The notes under the pieces are model-generated. The model had not been told where the DNA came from, ran no database searches, and saw nothing but the letters and a program-made list of their open reading frames with translations. The translations under genes were made by a program, and so were the position numbers. Shown piece after piece: positions 1 through 14,004 of a stretch of DNA of 46,184 bases. Source of the stretch: Saccoglossus kowalevskii (taxonomy: Eukaryota; Hemichordata; Enteropneusta; Harrimaniidae); assembly GCF_000003605.2 (NCBI RefSeq), contig NW_003149274.1, positions 28,192 through 74,375 on the forward strand, given 5' to 3'. Each line of letters begins with the position of its first letter. Position 1 is the first letter of the stretch.

Positions 1-595
1 ATTACGGCGTCTCTTATAATTTGACCCGATTTGTGCACATATGTAAACAAAGTTTTTTTCGTCCTAACCTCAAAAGTATTGTTATGATCTTAATCTAGTA
101 TAGCTTAAAATTATAACTTACATACGGGGTTGAATTTTCATGAATCAAAGTGTGAATATATAATGATAATTGAAAAGGATAAACATTACATAATTGCGCT
201 TTTTTTAATTGTTAGATTTGAATTTTACAAGTTTATTGGCGTTTATATGTAAGATGTGTCCGCCATACAAAAAACTTTATAGACGTGATATTTTGATGAA
301 TTTTAAATCATTTTGATATAATTTGTTATAATACATCTGCCATCGTAAACGCCAAAGATTACAGCGTGCCGTAACTTTGCGGTATTGCAGCACTGGATAT
401 TTTCATCCAACCATATTAGGAAATGCGAATTCCCAATATGTAGCGATTATACGGGTGAGCGTCTCTAATAATAAAAACAAACATGGCAGTCCACAGGGCT
501 TGACCGGAAAAAAGTTATCTAAATCTGTTCTATACTGTTTGGATTTCGGAATTCCCATGACGTATTTTTGGGAGGAAAAGATGTATAATAATAAG
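1..595. other. Gene-free AT-rich flank
   Basis: I see no supportable gene here. A 147-codon open frame runs from 377 to 820 on the plus strand, but it starts at TTG, resembles nothing I recognise and runs straight through the hairpin at 596-721, so I treat it as chance. Confidence 0.5.
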
Positions 596-721
596 GTTAA
601 TACGAGGATACATCAAAGTAAGCACTCAGGTAGTACGCCGTCGCATCGGCCTGCGCTGCGCGTCGGTCGATACTCGCGTTGTACTGTCTTCGTGCATACT
701 TTTCGGTATCCTCGTATTAAC
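596..721. repeat. Long imperfect inverted repeat (hairpin) with GC-rich centre
   Basis: The outer arms are a perfect 16-bp inverted pair: GTTAATACGAGGATAC at 596-611 and its reverse complement at 706-721. Pairing continues inwards imperfectly, with about 16 of the next 25 positions matching, ending with GTAC opposite GTAC. The centre (about 640-685) is much richer in CG than its surroundings. The whole is 126 bases and could fold into one long stem. It could be a small fold-back transposon, a hairpin RNA precursor, or both. No matching target duplication is visible at its edges. Confidence 0.6.
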
Positions 722-3500
722 TTCATATTATCACATGCACAGTGTTACGTCACAAACTGCCGAACTTTATTTTATTGTACGCGTAGCCTGAAGTTCCCAG
801 GCTCTTGTGAGGAAAAATAACTACGGAATGGGGTAACGATGGTTCATGTTGGTAAGCTCGTAGTGTTACAAAATATCGGTTGAAAATTTAAAAAGATCAT
901 TACGAATTATAGGGAATATCACGAACGGGTAGAATCGCTACACAACGCACGGAAGGCGTTCGCGTGAAGCAGTACACTGTGACATCAACAAAGTTAGTAT
1001 ACGAGATGCGCGCAATGATATATTTGTAGTCAGTGGAATTTCAGAAATAGTTCAATTGTCAAAACTCTGCCGTTTCACTAGGTCGGAAATATGCATATTT
1101 CTTATTTATATTTATTCATATGTGATAGATAATATATAATCCCGCGATGTGTTCTCTTTGATTGACATCAACATACAGTCGTGATTACCACCAGAGCCTG
1201 TAGCTCGGATTGATACAAAACTCGGGCGGTAATCACTCGTGTCTCCTGATGTCAGCCTAAGAGGAAAATATCCTGGGACTACGTATAATTACTTCGTGGA
1301 TGTATGGGAGATAACAGATAAACATAATGTAGAGAAATCACTGATCGAAGTGAATAGTTTATTGACCACGTTCGCCATTATTGCACGCATAATTTCTCTG
1401 AATTAACTATATACTTACAAACTGCTTCATAAATTACCATCCCCATCATACAATCTCAATTTTAACCCATTTTTGATTTAAGTTAATTAAATATTTTTGA
1501 AATTACAATGCAAATCAAACATGTAGACATATCCTTAAAATAATTAAAACTATAGGTGGTCCTGTACATTTACTGAAGGAGCCAATAATTATCGTAGTTA
1601 ATTCTAAAATCTGATTTGGTCTAGATCTAGTCGTATAATTAACATGAATGTATTTATATATAGGCATTCCCGCTAAAATTAAAAAAAATCATACTAACAG
1701 TGAAATTGACCCTTCCATATTTTGATCAAGCTACCGATTTCACCAGGCCAACACACATTTCTGAAAAACATACACAAACAATTTTCCAATAGTACCACAC
1801 ATCATAAGTACCCATATGTACATATTGCGATAGATGAGTAACACTTGAAGGCAACACTGATTACGAGTAATGCAAATTAAACAAACTCCAGGCAATATTC
1901 CAACGTGTTTTGTATACCTAAATTACCATATCGTGTTCTCAACACATCTTTTCAGTGAGAACGTTATAAAGTAATCACATCGGAAGGATGTGACGTAATA
2001 TGCCATTGACGTCATTGTAACTGAACCACCAGCGCGTTTTAATCACATTCCTGAAAGCAGTTTCCCAGATTAATTATTGCGATTGTCCAATCATGGATAT
2101 GCCTGGGGGTACATTGCGCAGTGCGGATCCAGGAAACGCTCCTCCACTCAGAAATGAAACTAAATTGAGAAACACTAACAAAAAAAAACTTATTACATTG
2201 TAATAGCCTACAGTAAGATTGATGGATGATTCAAAAGAACTGAACGCAGTTAATATGGTTATGGAAGTATAATACTGGCCGGTTGTCACTTTCAAGTTTA
2301 CCAAGATAGCTATGCTTTCGACAAATTATCTGTTAATTACTACAACTCAAAACGGCTGGTCCACGGCTACCAACAAAGTACAAGATAGATCACTTTAATA
2401 TCCGCCCTGTTCAATCTCATATTTTATATTTTACTCCGACTTGATTTTTTTGAGTAAGCTCGTTTCAGAACAGTCTAACACCTTGCTTTAGATTACGTAT
2501 AAATGTAACACAGTTGTATTAGCAATAACTATGCTATTAGGGGCTGGCCATACTTCTGCCGTGCAAAATCTTTTGTTCAAATATTGGATTGTGTGCCATT
2601 AGTGCCATTAATTATGCTCACGTTAGTTTGTAGCATGGGGTATGAGCTTGTTTTTTTCCTAAACGATCCCCTGTATTTCATCAGCAGTGTTTATGATTTT
2701 AACGAATGAACAAGTTAAAATTAAGTAATCACGCGCAACTCAATTTCAAACTTGTATCTAAGAGTGGGCTTGATTTAACAATGGTTCGTCGACCCACCTC
2801 TCTTCGTGGCCATCCTTTGACAGTTTTTTTAAGAATTTGTTTGCATGTGTCGCACGTAATCTTGTCTACTCAATTCAAGCAACACGGCACCGCCAATCAC
2901 TGACCAGTAGCGTTATTAAAGGCTTAAATGCTGCATTATCTTTGAATATATTTAATAATCTAAGTAAATATTGATGCAATATTTGCATACATATAGTGAA
3001 CTATGTTAGCTTATATGGATTTAGCATATGTTCAATCAATTAATTTACCTCGTTTCCATCAGAGGAAAACTCCAGGACAGTATTTTTGGTCAATGCACGA
3101 ATGAACAAAATTGTGGCTTATCAATATGCAGAAGGTCCGCCACATGTGTACGGACCGTTTAAGCAATAAAATCACCATGATTTTGTTCATGTTCAGTTAG
3201 AATGCTACTCGTTATTTCAGTAACACTTACCTTATTAATATCTTATTTAGATCATTGGATTAACTCAATGGATTAACCGTCCCAGTTATACTCTCAAGTT
3301 CCAATCTAATCGTTCAGAATTACTTTGTTGAACATTCTGAAGTCAAGATGTCAAACTCGTGCGAATACCTTTAGGCTTCCCATCTGCATTGGTCAAAAAA
3401 TGTTTGTTTCTTCCATTACCCTTTTTTTAGTTTCAATTTATCGATAATTTTATAAAGTCTTTACCACGTACGATTATTTCCCTAACTCATTTATTGTAGT
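722..3500. other. Intergenic AT-rich DNA, nothing recognised
   Basis: Only short open frames (under 80 codons) are present, with no recognisable domain, RNA gene or mobile element signature. Confidence 0.5.
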
Positions 3501-3529
3501 ATTTGTTTAGAAGAAGATTCTGGAATGGT

Positions 3530-4680
3530 ATTTGACTCAAGTGATACACACATGTTGTGTCATTTACATCGTTTGGGCTCGAAGAATAATAATTTGTCCA
3601 AATTGGAATCCCCCTTCTGTTGCAGCGTCTACTCATATTCTTTCAAAAAAGCACACATTTAAATCTAAACCAATATTAAACAGAATTGTATTCCACTTGA
3701 CATCACTGATGATTGGCTACTCCCTGATTTCGGCCAAATTAATTTTAGGAACTGTGTATAGGTTGGACAATCACTGCAATACTACCAGTAACCCAGAGCT
3801 ATGACATAGTAATGATAACAAACTATGGAGAGCCGTATTTTTCGAATATAAATTGCTTAACTCCAGAAGGCGGCATGATGTTACATAGATACCAAGCCTG
3901 TCATGTAGACACTGTTCTACACCATAGATATGGTGAACACATTAGGGGCTATTTATTTAGATTGGAGCCTGCTGTTGTTTCCAACTCGAAGGCCACAGAA
4001 GTTTGCCAAATTATCAGATGATTTTTTGCAGGGCCCTTATGCCTTGACAGCCGATTTAATGTAGGGGAGGCGGTTGATAATTATGGTAATCGCAGATGTG
4101 GATGTGGTCTGGGTCATGGCCCCCACTGGTTGATGACGCACCCTCTCAAGTTGATTCGCTGACATGGGTGCAGCCAGCCCCTCGGGATAACTTTCTGTTT
4201 CATCATGCCTATCTGCTTTCCCCGGAGAATAATCAACCATCAGAAGAACTCCAATGACTACATCATCAGTGTCATTGACTCTGCTGAAAGATTCACTAAA
4301 TGTAGGTGTTATACTTTAGAAAGTGAAAAAAAAAACTTATTAACGAAAGATGCATTCACAACTGTGTTTGACTCCCTCTTCTTGCATTGCTTCCCCATGT
4401 TTTGGGTGTACAAGAAAATATGGGATATGCCTTATTATAGATTATCTTTTCCCACAGATCATTTTAAAAAGTGTCCAAGCAGAAGTACACCACTGTATAT
4501 ATCAAAAAATGTATGAGGTTAATGACTTCATCAATGCAAGGCCTTGTACCTCAACCTGCGGATCGCTTCTGTGGACACAATTAATTATGGATCCCTCAGA
4601 TCCTGACCGCTCTCAAGTATTGGCCGGGCTTAACTCGGAGGGTTATTCCAATGAGTTTATTCACTGTTCTACATGAGTTA
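3530..4680 (+). pseudogene. Possible decayed coding remnant, family unknown
   Basis: This stretch is less AT-rich than its surroundings and is tiled by short open frames on the plus strand: 3532-3804, 3812-4021, 4205-4516 and 4350-4676. The last of these ends with a Pro/Asp-rich segment (DPSDPDRSQVLAGLNSEGY), then Phe, then a stop. That faintly resembles the segment upstream of the reverse transcriptase domain in tyrosine-recombinase (DIRS/Ngaro) retroelements, but no catalytic motif is visible to confirm it. A minus-strand frame at 4037-4240 is equally anonymous. I infer a broken gene or element rather than chance because of the local base composition and the clustering of frames. Confidence is low. 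Confidence 0.2.
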
Positions 4681-4689
4681 GTGGTAAGG

Positions 4690-7600
4690 TAAGTATGTAA
4701 AATCTTATAGTATCTCCAAGAATTTGTCTCGTTAGTTAGTAGATACATTTATTGACATTTTTTAATACATTTTATACTTTAATACTAAGGAAACCATATA
4801 TCACCAACCAACATTTTGAAATGAAACAGGAAATAGTGGCAAAATCATCAAAAACGTAAGAAATATGTTATTTTCACTGTATTTTATTGATCGATTTTCT
4901 CAGAACTGAGTACCCTATAATTGTAACTCACTTTTTTTCATTCTGTAGCAAGATATATCAAATATGTATGAGTGACAAACAAACGTGACATAAATTTTAA
5001 TTTTGTGTAACGTTTTACCTCAAAAATCCTGATTATTTTTACTCAGACAATTATGTATTTGTATTTTATTGCGTTTGAATCACCAATACCATGACGTCAT
5101 TGATTTACATAATTACACTATAATGTCAACTTTTATTCGCAACTTCGATTAATCCATTCCAAACTGATTCCACCAAATTTATCTAAATTGTATCAATTCT
5201 GATATAATGAATCATACACAGCGTCAGCGTGGATTCGCCGAAGTGCGATATTTTCGGCTTCGGATCACACACCTTGCAATAAACCCGCTTCCTCATCCAG
5301 TAAATAATGAGATCGACAATTGTCGTCATTGCTCTGTTTTACGCCGTAATACTATGAGCGATGCGTCTTTCCCTATTCCCTAACTCTCGAGCTGTTATAC
5401 GACTGAAATAACATGGAACAAAAAAACATACAGAAAAAAAACAGCACGAGCACGGTAACTGATGACGTAAATCGGTTTTGCGAATTTCAGGAAGCGCTGC
5501 CCGAGAGACAGAGTAATTGATATTACCCACAGTAGAAACACGAGAAACCGTAACAGCGTCGAGTCACGGTCATACAAAGCGAAACTTCTATAATCCAACT
5601 ACAATGACGGACCCGTGTATTTTCATGCTGTGAGGCTAGCTACACGTCAACGTTCAGTATAGTTCAAATAGTTCCAAGAAACGAATTGACGTAAAGACGA
5701 CAACAGAGACTAATAGTAGGAGAAACAATCGATAGACGTCTCGCAATACTAGACTAACCGTCTTATTTAGACCTCAGGTACAATTTAATCAACCAATTGC
5801 AATTAATGATTGTTGTCACGTGTTTATCCCAATCAATTGCGAGTGCAAAAATAAAAATGAGCTTTGCACATACACACTAGCTGAAATGACATTGATCCAC
5901 CTGTTCTCATGAATCTCAGTCGCTGTTTCTTAACATATCTGTTACATCCGAACGCCCTCAGTATAAATACATCTATATTGTGATGTCATTACATATCTTA
6001 CGATTGTTTTAATGTCTTCAGTGTGTAATGTGATAACATGTAATATGCATTCTATTTTATTGACATCTCCTTTTATTTCTACAGACCGATTATTACATTC
6101 AAGACGCGATTTGACATTAAACATCACTAATTTGCATCATATTCACAATGTCTGATGCCGAGACATACCAAATAAATTATAAACGGGAAATGTACCCCTC
6201 CACCTAGTAGCTTTTTAGACCATCAAATATTTCACATAAAATCCCAAATACCACAATAAAGTTGTATGAATGAGTGCAAATTTGGGGATACTGACATTTA
6301 CATTTGAAATTACCGTGGTTTTTTTGACGCATTAAAAATTAATTAAAATGTTTTTTTTTTAAATGATATGTATAAATAGTAAATTCAAATTTGTCCCCTG
6401 TAGGTGTGGCCAGAAGCCACGCACTGTAATCGATAACCAAGAGCATACGCGTAGATTTCTGTAAACGTTGTCATGATCAATACTACACTATTGCAGTGTC
6501 ATTACAGAACGATCGTCGTGTATATAACAATGGTTACTTGCAAAACTACTGGATTTCTGATTTTTCATTTGTGCCAATGTAATTGCCTACTTATATAGAG
6601 TAATAATTTACCAGTCCATAATTACACGTTGCACAAGTGTATATAAAGTAGAGAGTATTAAGGAGAAACGAGCCATGGTTTGTAATGGGAAAATAGTTCG
6701 GAGACAATGGAGTAGTTTTCTGCGATATCGAATTGTAAAGCACATCAATGGAATAGCCTAATTGGGGCCACGCTCTAGGGAACGTTCTACTTTTAAACAA
6801 ATATTTCCTCACTATATATCGTTTGTCAGAGCTGTGTATGATGTATGTCTGTAGAAGACGTCAATCCTAAATTAATATATCACATATTTACCATGATAGA
6901 GGTACGATTAGCGCATCGTAACGACCGATATAGAAATACATATAGCTCTATTCATTTTGATGAATCGTTTCATAATCGTAAGTAACGTGTTCTACAAGAA
7001 AAAATCAATTGCCATGATAACACAAAGAACGCATTAAAATATCGCAGTCTACGTACGTCCTTGTCATTAATAAAAAAACGTTAAAGCAACATATTTTTTA
7101 AAATAACCCATTTTATAATTGGTTGTTTCAGTGTTTATAATTACCATCGCATAATATACTGAACGCGGCGAGTCAATTATTGTGATTCTTCGAGGCATGT
7201 TCAGTTGACATCTGAGAAGCCGGGTAAATAAACGACAGAGCGTTGTACCACACACGAGGAAGCTAAAAATATACATTTATGCTGAAGACGCCGTGTACGC
7301 TGATTGTGTGGGGCTCAAAATACCACCTTGCCATTGGAAACGTCGGTCATCTTCTGCTTTTCATAACATTGTACACGATTATTATAACATGACGTGCAAT
7401 AGGCAATAGGCAGTGCGCATGTGTGGTATTACTTAATGGTACGCATCTATTATAATAGTAGGTAGGCAGACGTCGTGACAAGTATACGAAAATAATGATG
7501 CCGTTAGTCATTTGCATATCTGCTTATAGATATTAGCGGAATAATCATGTGTGCGACTATTGACGTGTATTACAAATCAATGGCCCCTAACAACGACATT

Positions 7601-10130
7601 ATCTTATGTAATTAATCACACACTTAAAATAACACGAGGATTGTTCATCGTGTTCACTGCGTTATCATATTTTGTCCAAGTGATGACGATCACGGTATCT
7701 GGGAAAGACGAAGATGGAAAGATGGTTTCATGCACCCATGCACTACATACTAATGAAGCAATGTGATGTCATTGCCACGTGAGCTGCATAAGACAACGAA
7801 CGCATACATCGTTGTTCGACGAACAAACTATATTTCATGTGAATAATAGAACATGTATATAACTTGATTTATATTTCTCTGACTCACGTCTTTGTTAGTT
7901 AGCGTAGACTCTACCTAAGGCTGATATAACGCAATGTACAAAATATTACCGGGGAAAATGTATAGTCAGATGCAATATGTTGTAGAAACCCCTAAGGAAC
8001 TAACATTAAATGTCAGTATTATATGAATTATATTTAATTAATATTTCACCTATTACAAAAGTGTTTCAACCTCGTCGATTTCTACCTGTACAGTGTGTAT
8101 TACCGTCCTCATATTTCAAGTGAGAAGTCAAGTTAAAGAAATATTCCCAATCTTCAGAAAATCACAAACACGTTATATTTTTAAAAAATGGTAGTTGCAC
8201 ATACGTGACGAATCAATAATTAAAGCCACAGGAAGAGCATGCTCATTTGACATTTGAGAAGCCAGCACTGAAAGAAAAGCTATATGACAGTTTATACCAT
8301 CTCACCTTTAATTATTATTAAAATGTATCCACTCAGTAATGACCCTGAAAGCGAAGGCCATCTAGCGATCGGAAAACGCTTTTCCGTATATTATCCGTTT
8401 TCTGTGTACAATTTTTGTATATTAATTTTCTTCCCAACAACATCTTAAATTCATTACATTGCTGTTCTGGTTTGGAGTAAAATGTTATGGTAACGACTGG
8501 GTACTAAGATAATTAATTTGATAACCCATAAACTACAAATATGGGACATTGTGAATTTCTATTTGTTTCATCACTAGGGACGTATAAATTTCATTATTTG
8601 AATCATATACGTTGCGTCTGAGTTTGTTTTGCTTCAACTAGTCACGTCTCCCTGAGTACCGTGGCCATTTACGTGATCTGCAGTCAAGCATAATCTACTT
8701 GACGCTTTTCCGATGTACAACGGATAATTGGCTGAGGTGAATACGTTATAACGTCTCTTGTGGTTTCTCTACCGGTAATTCGTTTTTTTTCCTACTGCGT
8801 AATGTAGTTACTGTTATTATACATACGGTGTTGATATTTTCACTTTTATTATTTCATTTCTAATCCAGCTCTTCAAGCCAGAGCTCGTTATTCAATTTAA
8901 TCATTAAACCGTGCTAATTTGATAAGGGTGCATGCCAAACCGAGCATACTACTACATTATCTACCTATTGTGCAAGTAAAACAATCAAAGAATTGTGAAG
9001 CTTTGTATACCCATGTAAACATCAAATGACTGGCAAAAACAATGGGCGTTCTTTACCGCATATGCTAGTCTAAATTCTGTCGAAAGGTGAAATATTAGCT
9101 TTCGACGTTAACACTTCAAATAACCAATCAGTCCTGAGCAGTTCCAAAGGACTGAATTATCGTAAGTCAATAACTGATCCGATATATATATCATTTACTC
9201 GTTAAATTATACCGTTGCCTTACACTTTCCCAATATTAAGTCGCACTTGCTAGCGGCGTAGCGCTTTTATGATGTCAACATGGCGTATAATACGTGAATA
9301 CAAAGCCGTTTAACTATACACATCTCTTTAGCTGTGTGAAGCTAGCGATCGTGAACTTAATCTCAAACACGTTTTTCATTAATTGAAACACATAAATGGT
9401 AAAATGAGATGCTCGGTAACCAGGAAACAGTTTTTTAAAGATGGTGATATGCGTTCAGCTATCAATCAGACTCGGTTCAAATTACTAAATATATGCATGA
9501 GGCTGGAATATCCAGCTCGGTATAAAGCCCAACAGCGCGTATAATGCGTGTAATCATGACGCTCGTAGCAACAGTGTAAATGCAACACAGATCAGTAATT
9601 TCGAAGTTCAAGCATTAATTGTGATTACTTAATCTCATATACTGCACACACGGACATGGACTACTGCACTGTAATTGTGCTATTCTATATCACTGTATGT
9701 CTACATGTCGGCGCCGTTTTCGATTTGAATCTCGGGTAATACGCTGCAGAACATATGACATATGCTAATAATCAATTCGTTAAAACGTACTATGAAATAT
9801 CTCAAAATTCATTTGTCTGGTTGTTTGATTTATCCACGAATTGCAAAACAAACATTATATTCTGCATTGGTGCACTTGTCTTATACACACGCAATTAACC
9901 ATATACTTGCTCGAACACGTACATGGTCTGTGGCGGTGGTTAATGTTTGTATTTCTAGTGCGAGAGAGCATCTTCAAAGACGTCAATATATATTCAAACA
10001 GATTTACGCAACGTGTTTGGAAAATGAATGGCCGAAATAACAACTAAGAGATAGATAGAGCAAACGATACCAAGACATAAACGCTGGTAGACTGGAGCGT
10101 ATCGTATCCAATGAATGAATTCATGAAAAA
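4690..10130. other. Intergenic AT-rich DNA, nothing recognised
   Basis: I see no gene, RNA or mobile element that I can support. Open frames are all under 75 codons apart from 9762-10040 (92 codons), which overlaps others on both strands and has no recognisable content. Confidence 0.5.
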
Positions 10131-10133
10131 ACA

Positions 10134-10156
10134 CATATATATATATATATATATAT
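10134..10156. repeat. (TA)n microsatellite
   Basis: An uninterrupted run of about 11 TA units. It creates spurious Tyr-Ile repeats in open frames on both strands. Confidence 0.9.
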
Positions 10157-10325
10157 TGCTTACCACGGTATCAGCACATTCACATTCAACGATATTTCTA
10201 TATGATGACGGTGGCGGAGTAGCAACGAACCCGTTGTGTGTGCATCGCTGGAAAGCCGGTGGTATAGAAGCGTTCGACATATATAACCGGATAACAAAAC
10301 ACACACACATAGCGCATGTATATAA

Positions 10326-10337
10326 TGCGCATGCGCA
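10326..10337. promoter_or_regulatory. NRF1-type palindrome TGCGCATGCGCA
   Basis: A perfect match to the consensus bound by the animal transcription factor NRF1 (YGCGCAYGCGCR). No gene start can be assigned beside it, so its function is unproven. Confidence 0.3.
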
Positions 10338-11450
10338 ACAGGGTCACCATAGTTACGTAGGTTGACTATACGATTACAATGAATTCTGCAGCTGTAATTA
10401 TTTTAATGGTGTATTCGTTTGTTATCATAATATAATATAACGTTTTTGTTTGAAACACAATCTGTTATGTACATGTCTTGTGGAATTTTAAAGCGCGGGT
10501 ATATTGAAAGAGATTGTACGATTTTAATTTACCTGTTTCTCTCAAAAATGTAAAAAATAAGTTATCCGACAGTGATGTTTTGAGAGATATGCAGTCATCC
10601 TATGTGCGTTGATGTGCGCACTGGGTTTATCGAACAATCATTATATAGCATAATGTCACTATTCATATAATAATATATATAATCATACATCAATCACAGA
10701 ACTGTTACCTATGGTGTTTCAGAATGAATGCAATTATTTTCCGGTATCTGCATTCAATTGCAATGCAAATTTGAACCTGGAGTCCAATAATTATGCTAAT
10801 TTACAACGCTAGAGGATTAATCTCTCGACCTCATCAGCATATTAACGTAAGCACGCAAACACCCTCCGATTAACTTTCATACGAACACCCGAAAATATGG
10901 ATTATTCAGAATATAAACATTTGCTGACAGACTCTATCACGTAACTTCGTATATACGAGAGCTGTTGGCTGTTATCAACACCACTTGGTGTAACTATTTT
11001 GCCTGCCGCCGATCTTTGAGAGGATCGCTTCTCTCTGACATTACTACATAATACTGTCTATGCATATTCGTCCAGATTCTTTCAACCATGCTAGGTCACT
11101 GGTTGACGGTAATTTCAAGGCTCTGATTGAGAACGAAACAAACGCTAAAACTTGTTCGCGTTTGCAAATTTTAAATGCGCCACTGACATGACAGTGGGTT
11201 GTAGTAAAATCCTTCAGCGGTTGCTTGAACAAACCTTTTTCCGTAATACATGTTGAAACGATAATTAACGTGAAGGTAGTCCGAGAGTGAAAACCTTTAC
11301 CACAGATGCAAATTAATTATTCTCACTAGAACTAACCGTTTAATTTGTATTATTATGTCTTCATCACATTGAAATGAAAGACCAAATCGAGTCTTGAACG
11401 GCCTTTGCACTCAAAATATTGTACAATTAATCAATTTGGCGATGGCAAAA
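10338..11450. other. Intergenic DNA, nothing recognised
   Basis: No gene or repeat that I can support; only short open frames. Confidence 0.5.
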
Positions 11451-11451
11451 A

Positions 11452-11760
11452 ATTCCTTTTCCATGGCAACTGAACCAAGATCTCTCCTAAAATCTAGTCG
11501 ACCGGTTGTGTCTGAAGTACAACACCTCCTAAAAACAAACTCCTCCTTAACTGTTTAATCATCGGAACGGTCATTGAAGACATTCTTGTTTCCATGGAAA
11601 TGAGATCCAGATCTCAGGCAGCCTATAACTGATTGATGCAAGTTTTTCAAAGGCGAAAGGATTCCTGATATTGCCATAAGTTATAAACGCGGAATAATTC
11701 CCAAAATGGCCGATTCCATAGCAACCTTCCCAGATCTCTCCTAGCATCTAATTAATCGGT
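11452..11760. repeat. Degenerate tandem repeat, period about 130 bases
   Basis: Three spaced units share a core of TTCCATGGCAAC-like sequence followed by AGATCTCTCCTA and ATCTA. Unit 1 (about 11458-11506) and unit 3 (about 11714-11760) are clearly alike. Unit 2 (about 11588-11625) keeps only the TTTCCATGG and CAGATCTC parts. It has no coding content. Confidence 0.5.
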
Positions 11761-13900
11761 ATTTATGTCAATGTTCGCCCCTTCCTTAAATAAATGTAAT
11801 GATAATTTATTCATGAGTTTTTTGAATTACAAATGGAAAATCATTTCCACAAATCTACATTGAGTGTGTGCATTTCCACTCTAAAGAATGTGCACATACA
11901 GTTAATGTAATTCAAGTTGCACGTTAAAAGTATTAATCAAATTTGAATAACGTGTTACATTGTAGTATTATATTGACGAAAATATAAACATATTATTAGC
12001 ACAACTGGGCTTCATAGCATGTTTTTAATTACTATACGTATGTTTCAACTTGTTACTATGGTTATATGAAGTATCATGCGATTAGAAATACACTCGAAAA
12101 GCGAACGTAGCGCTTCAATTTTCTAGTAAAACAGACTCGAAACTAATTATGTCAACTCGCTTTATAGGTTACCTTTCATAACCATGCAATTAAAAGGATT
12201 TCATACTTTCAAAACGGTATACATGCCAGTGTTGATCTAACTCTAATGTTTATTTTGAATTCAATCGGTTTGCCCAAAGGGAAAACATCACGCTTGCCAA
12301 AAAGTTAACTGTTTGAAGGCATGGTGCTCACATGATGTTGACGTTTCGTATAATTACCTAATCAAAACATGCTCTTGATTAAAAGACAATTTCGAAATGT
12401 ACTCCTCCTCCCGACATGACATTGCCAAACTGTATTCTCGAATCTAACGACCAATGATGTCTGATATAACAAATGACATATTTTAAAATGTTTGGTTTTA
12501 CCATTTACGCGCGGCACATGCATACACTTAAGTGTGCCCGACAAATCAACTTCTTGATTTGAAGCGTTTTCGTTTTCTGAATCACATGATAATTCTCACG
12601 TAAGCCGTCCCCTCTGCGGGAGGGGTCAGACTCAGTTCGATGCTTTTCAAGACTTGCCTGTCCAAGCGTCTCATTAACTCGGATCACAGCGTACAGTCTG
12701 AGTCTACCCTCGCGTTTAACTCAATACACTCAAGAGAACCGTTTGCCTTCCAGCACCTAAGAGTGATTTCACTTTCGTTTTAAAGAACAGCTTGATAACA
12801 GAGGAAATGCACACAAATAATGAAATACATTATGCATTCGAACGTGGCCAGGGCATCTATTGTCTGTAGATAATACATCTCTACGTCCATGGCGTTTTTT
12901 TATTATGTTGACGTGTGTTGCAGTTACGACTCGTGACGCCTGATTAGGGCGTACATAATGTGGGTATTACGGTGACATGATACATTTGGATTGACCTTGA
13001 ATGAGCAAGCAATGGAGACTATAGATATAATAAATTCTGTTTATAAATAAAAAAATGTAAATATATAATTTATTAATCAGGAATTCCCTGACATATGTCT
13101 TTTATACGAGAATAGATTTTGAGCATCTTTTGATTTTCACGATCGTATTGAAGAACTACTTCATATTACAGTGGATGAAAATCCACAAACATATTAATGA
13201 TTAGATACCATCATTCAATTCTGAGAAACTCAATGTTTTTTTCGAACCAATTAGGTTATACAAACCCGATCGCTTGTATGAGATTTCTTTTCGTAAACTC
13301 AGCTTCGTATCGTGTGTCAATACACCATGTGATTACTATAGAAAAAAATAACGGAATATCTATAACGCAATTCGCACTGTATGTATCCATTGTGGGGATC
13401 GGGCGAATAAAAAAATAATTAGGAATATTCAGCGTTCCAAGGTTAACTTCATACGTTATCATATACGTTGTAATGCTGGCCTCGTAATGCTATGAGAAAC
13501 CCGATGAGCGAGCCGTGCAATAATTTTTCATATCACTCCCGGAAATGTTTTCAGGAAGTTACCGGTTATTGCGTTCCCGGAGATGATATTATTTTCTGTT
13601 ATGTTGTAAGGCATGTCTATATAAAACTTCGATCACATTAGCTACACATAACTTTCGAACACCGGAAGATATTTTGGGTTGAAATCAAACCACATTCAAA
13701 TGATTGCGCGTTCTGGTTGGGGTTCAAGCGGGGGCTCTAGTTCGAAGATATTGTGACGTCAGGCACAGCGATATCAATCCGCGCTGTAAACGTTTGTGAA
13801 TAAATCGTAGAAAAAAGATTAATGACCCATATGAATGAAACACGAGTAGCTCGAAACAATGTATTTTTGTAATAAACCCTATAATGTACATGATAGAACA
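11761..13900. other. Intergenic DNA, nothing recognised apart from a small GC hairpin
   Basis: No gene is supportable. At 12609-12625 a perfect 6-bp stem (CCCCTC, loop TGCGG, GAGGGG) stands out in AT-rich surroundings, but is too small to assign a role. Confidence 0.4.
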
Positions 13901-13908
13901 TTCATAGA

Positions 13909-14004
13909 CTGGATACAGTTTATGCGACTTCGGACGACGGCAAACGCACCTCGCAAGCTTAAGTCTTAAGCTACACGACTTCAGGCCGCAAAAGTCCGAT
14001 CCAG
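13909..14004. repeat. Inverted repeat centred on a perfect 8+1+8 palindrome
   Basis: The centre is AGCTTAAG, T, CTTAAGCT at 13956-13972. The outer ends also pair: CTGGAT at 13909 opposes ATCCAG at about 13999-14004, with imperfect pairing between (TTTATGCGA-like against TTTTGCGGC-like sequence). The roughly 96-base segment is richer in GC than its flanks. It could be a fold-back element or a hairpin transcript. Confidence 0.45.

Noticed and set aside
377-820. 147-codon open frame on the plus strand
   Set aside because: Starts at TTG, contains both arms of the 596-721 hairpin and has no recognisable domain; best read as chance in GC-richer DNA.
6260-6420. Possible inverted repeat around 6.27-6.40 kb (CAAATTTGGGGA and CAAATTTGTCCCC)
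   Set aside because: The arms do not pair beyond a few bases when reverse-complemented properly.
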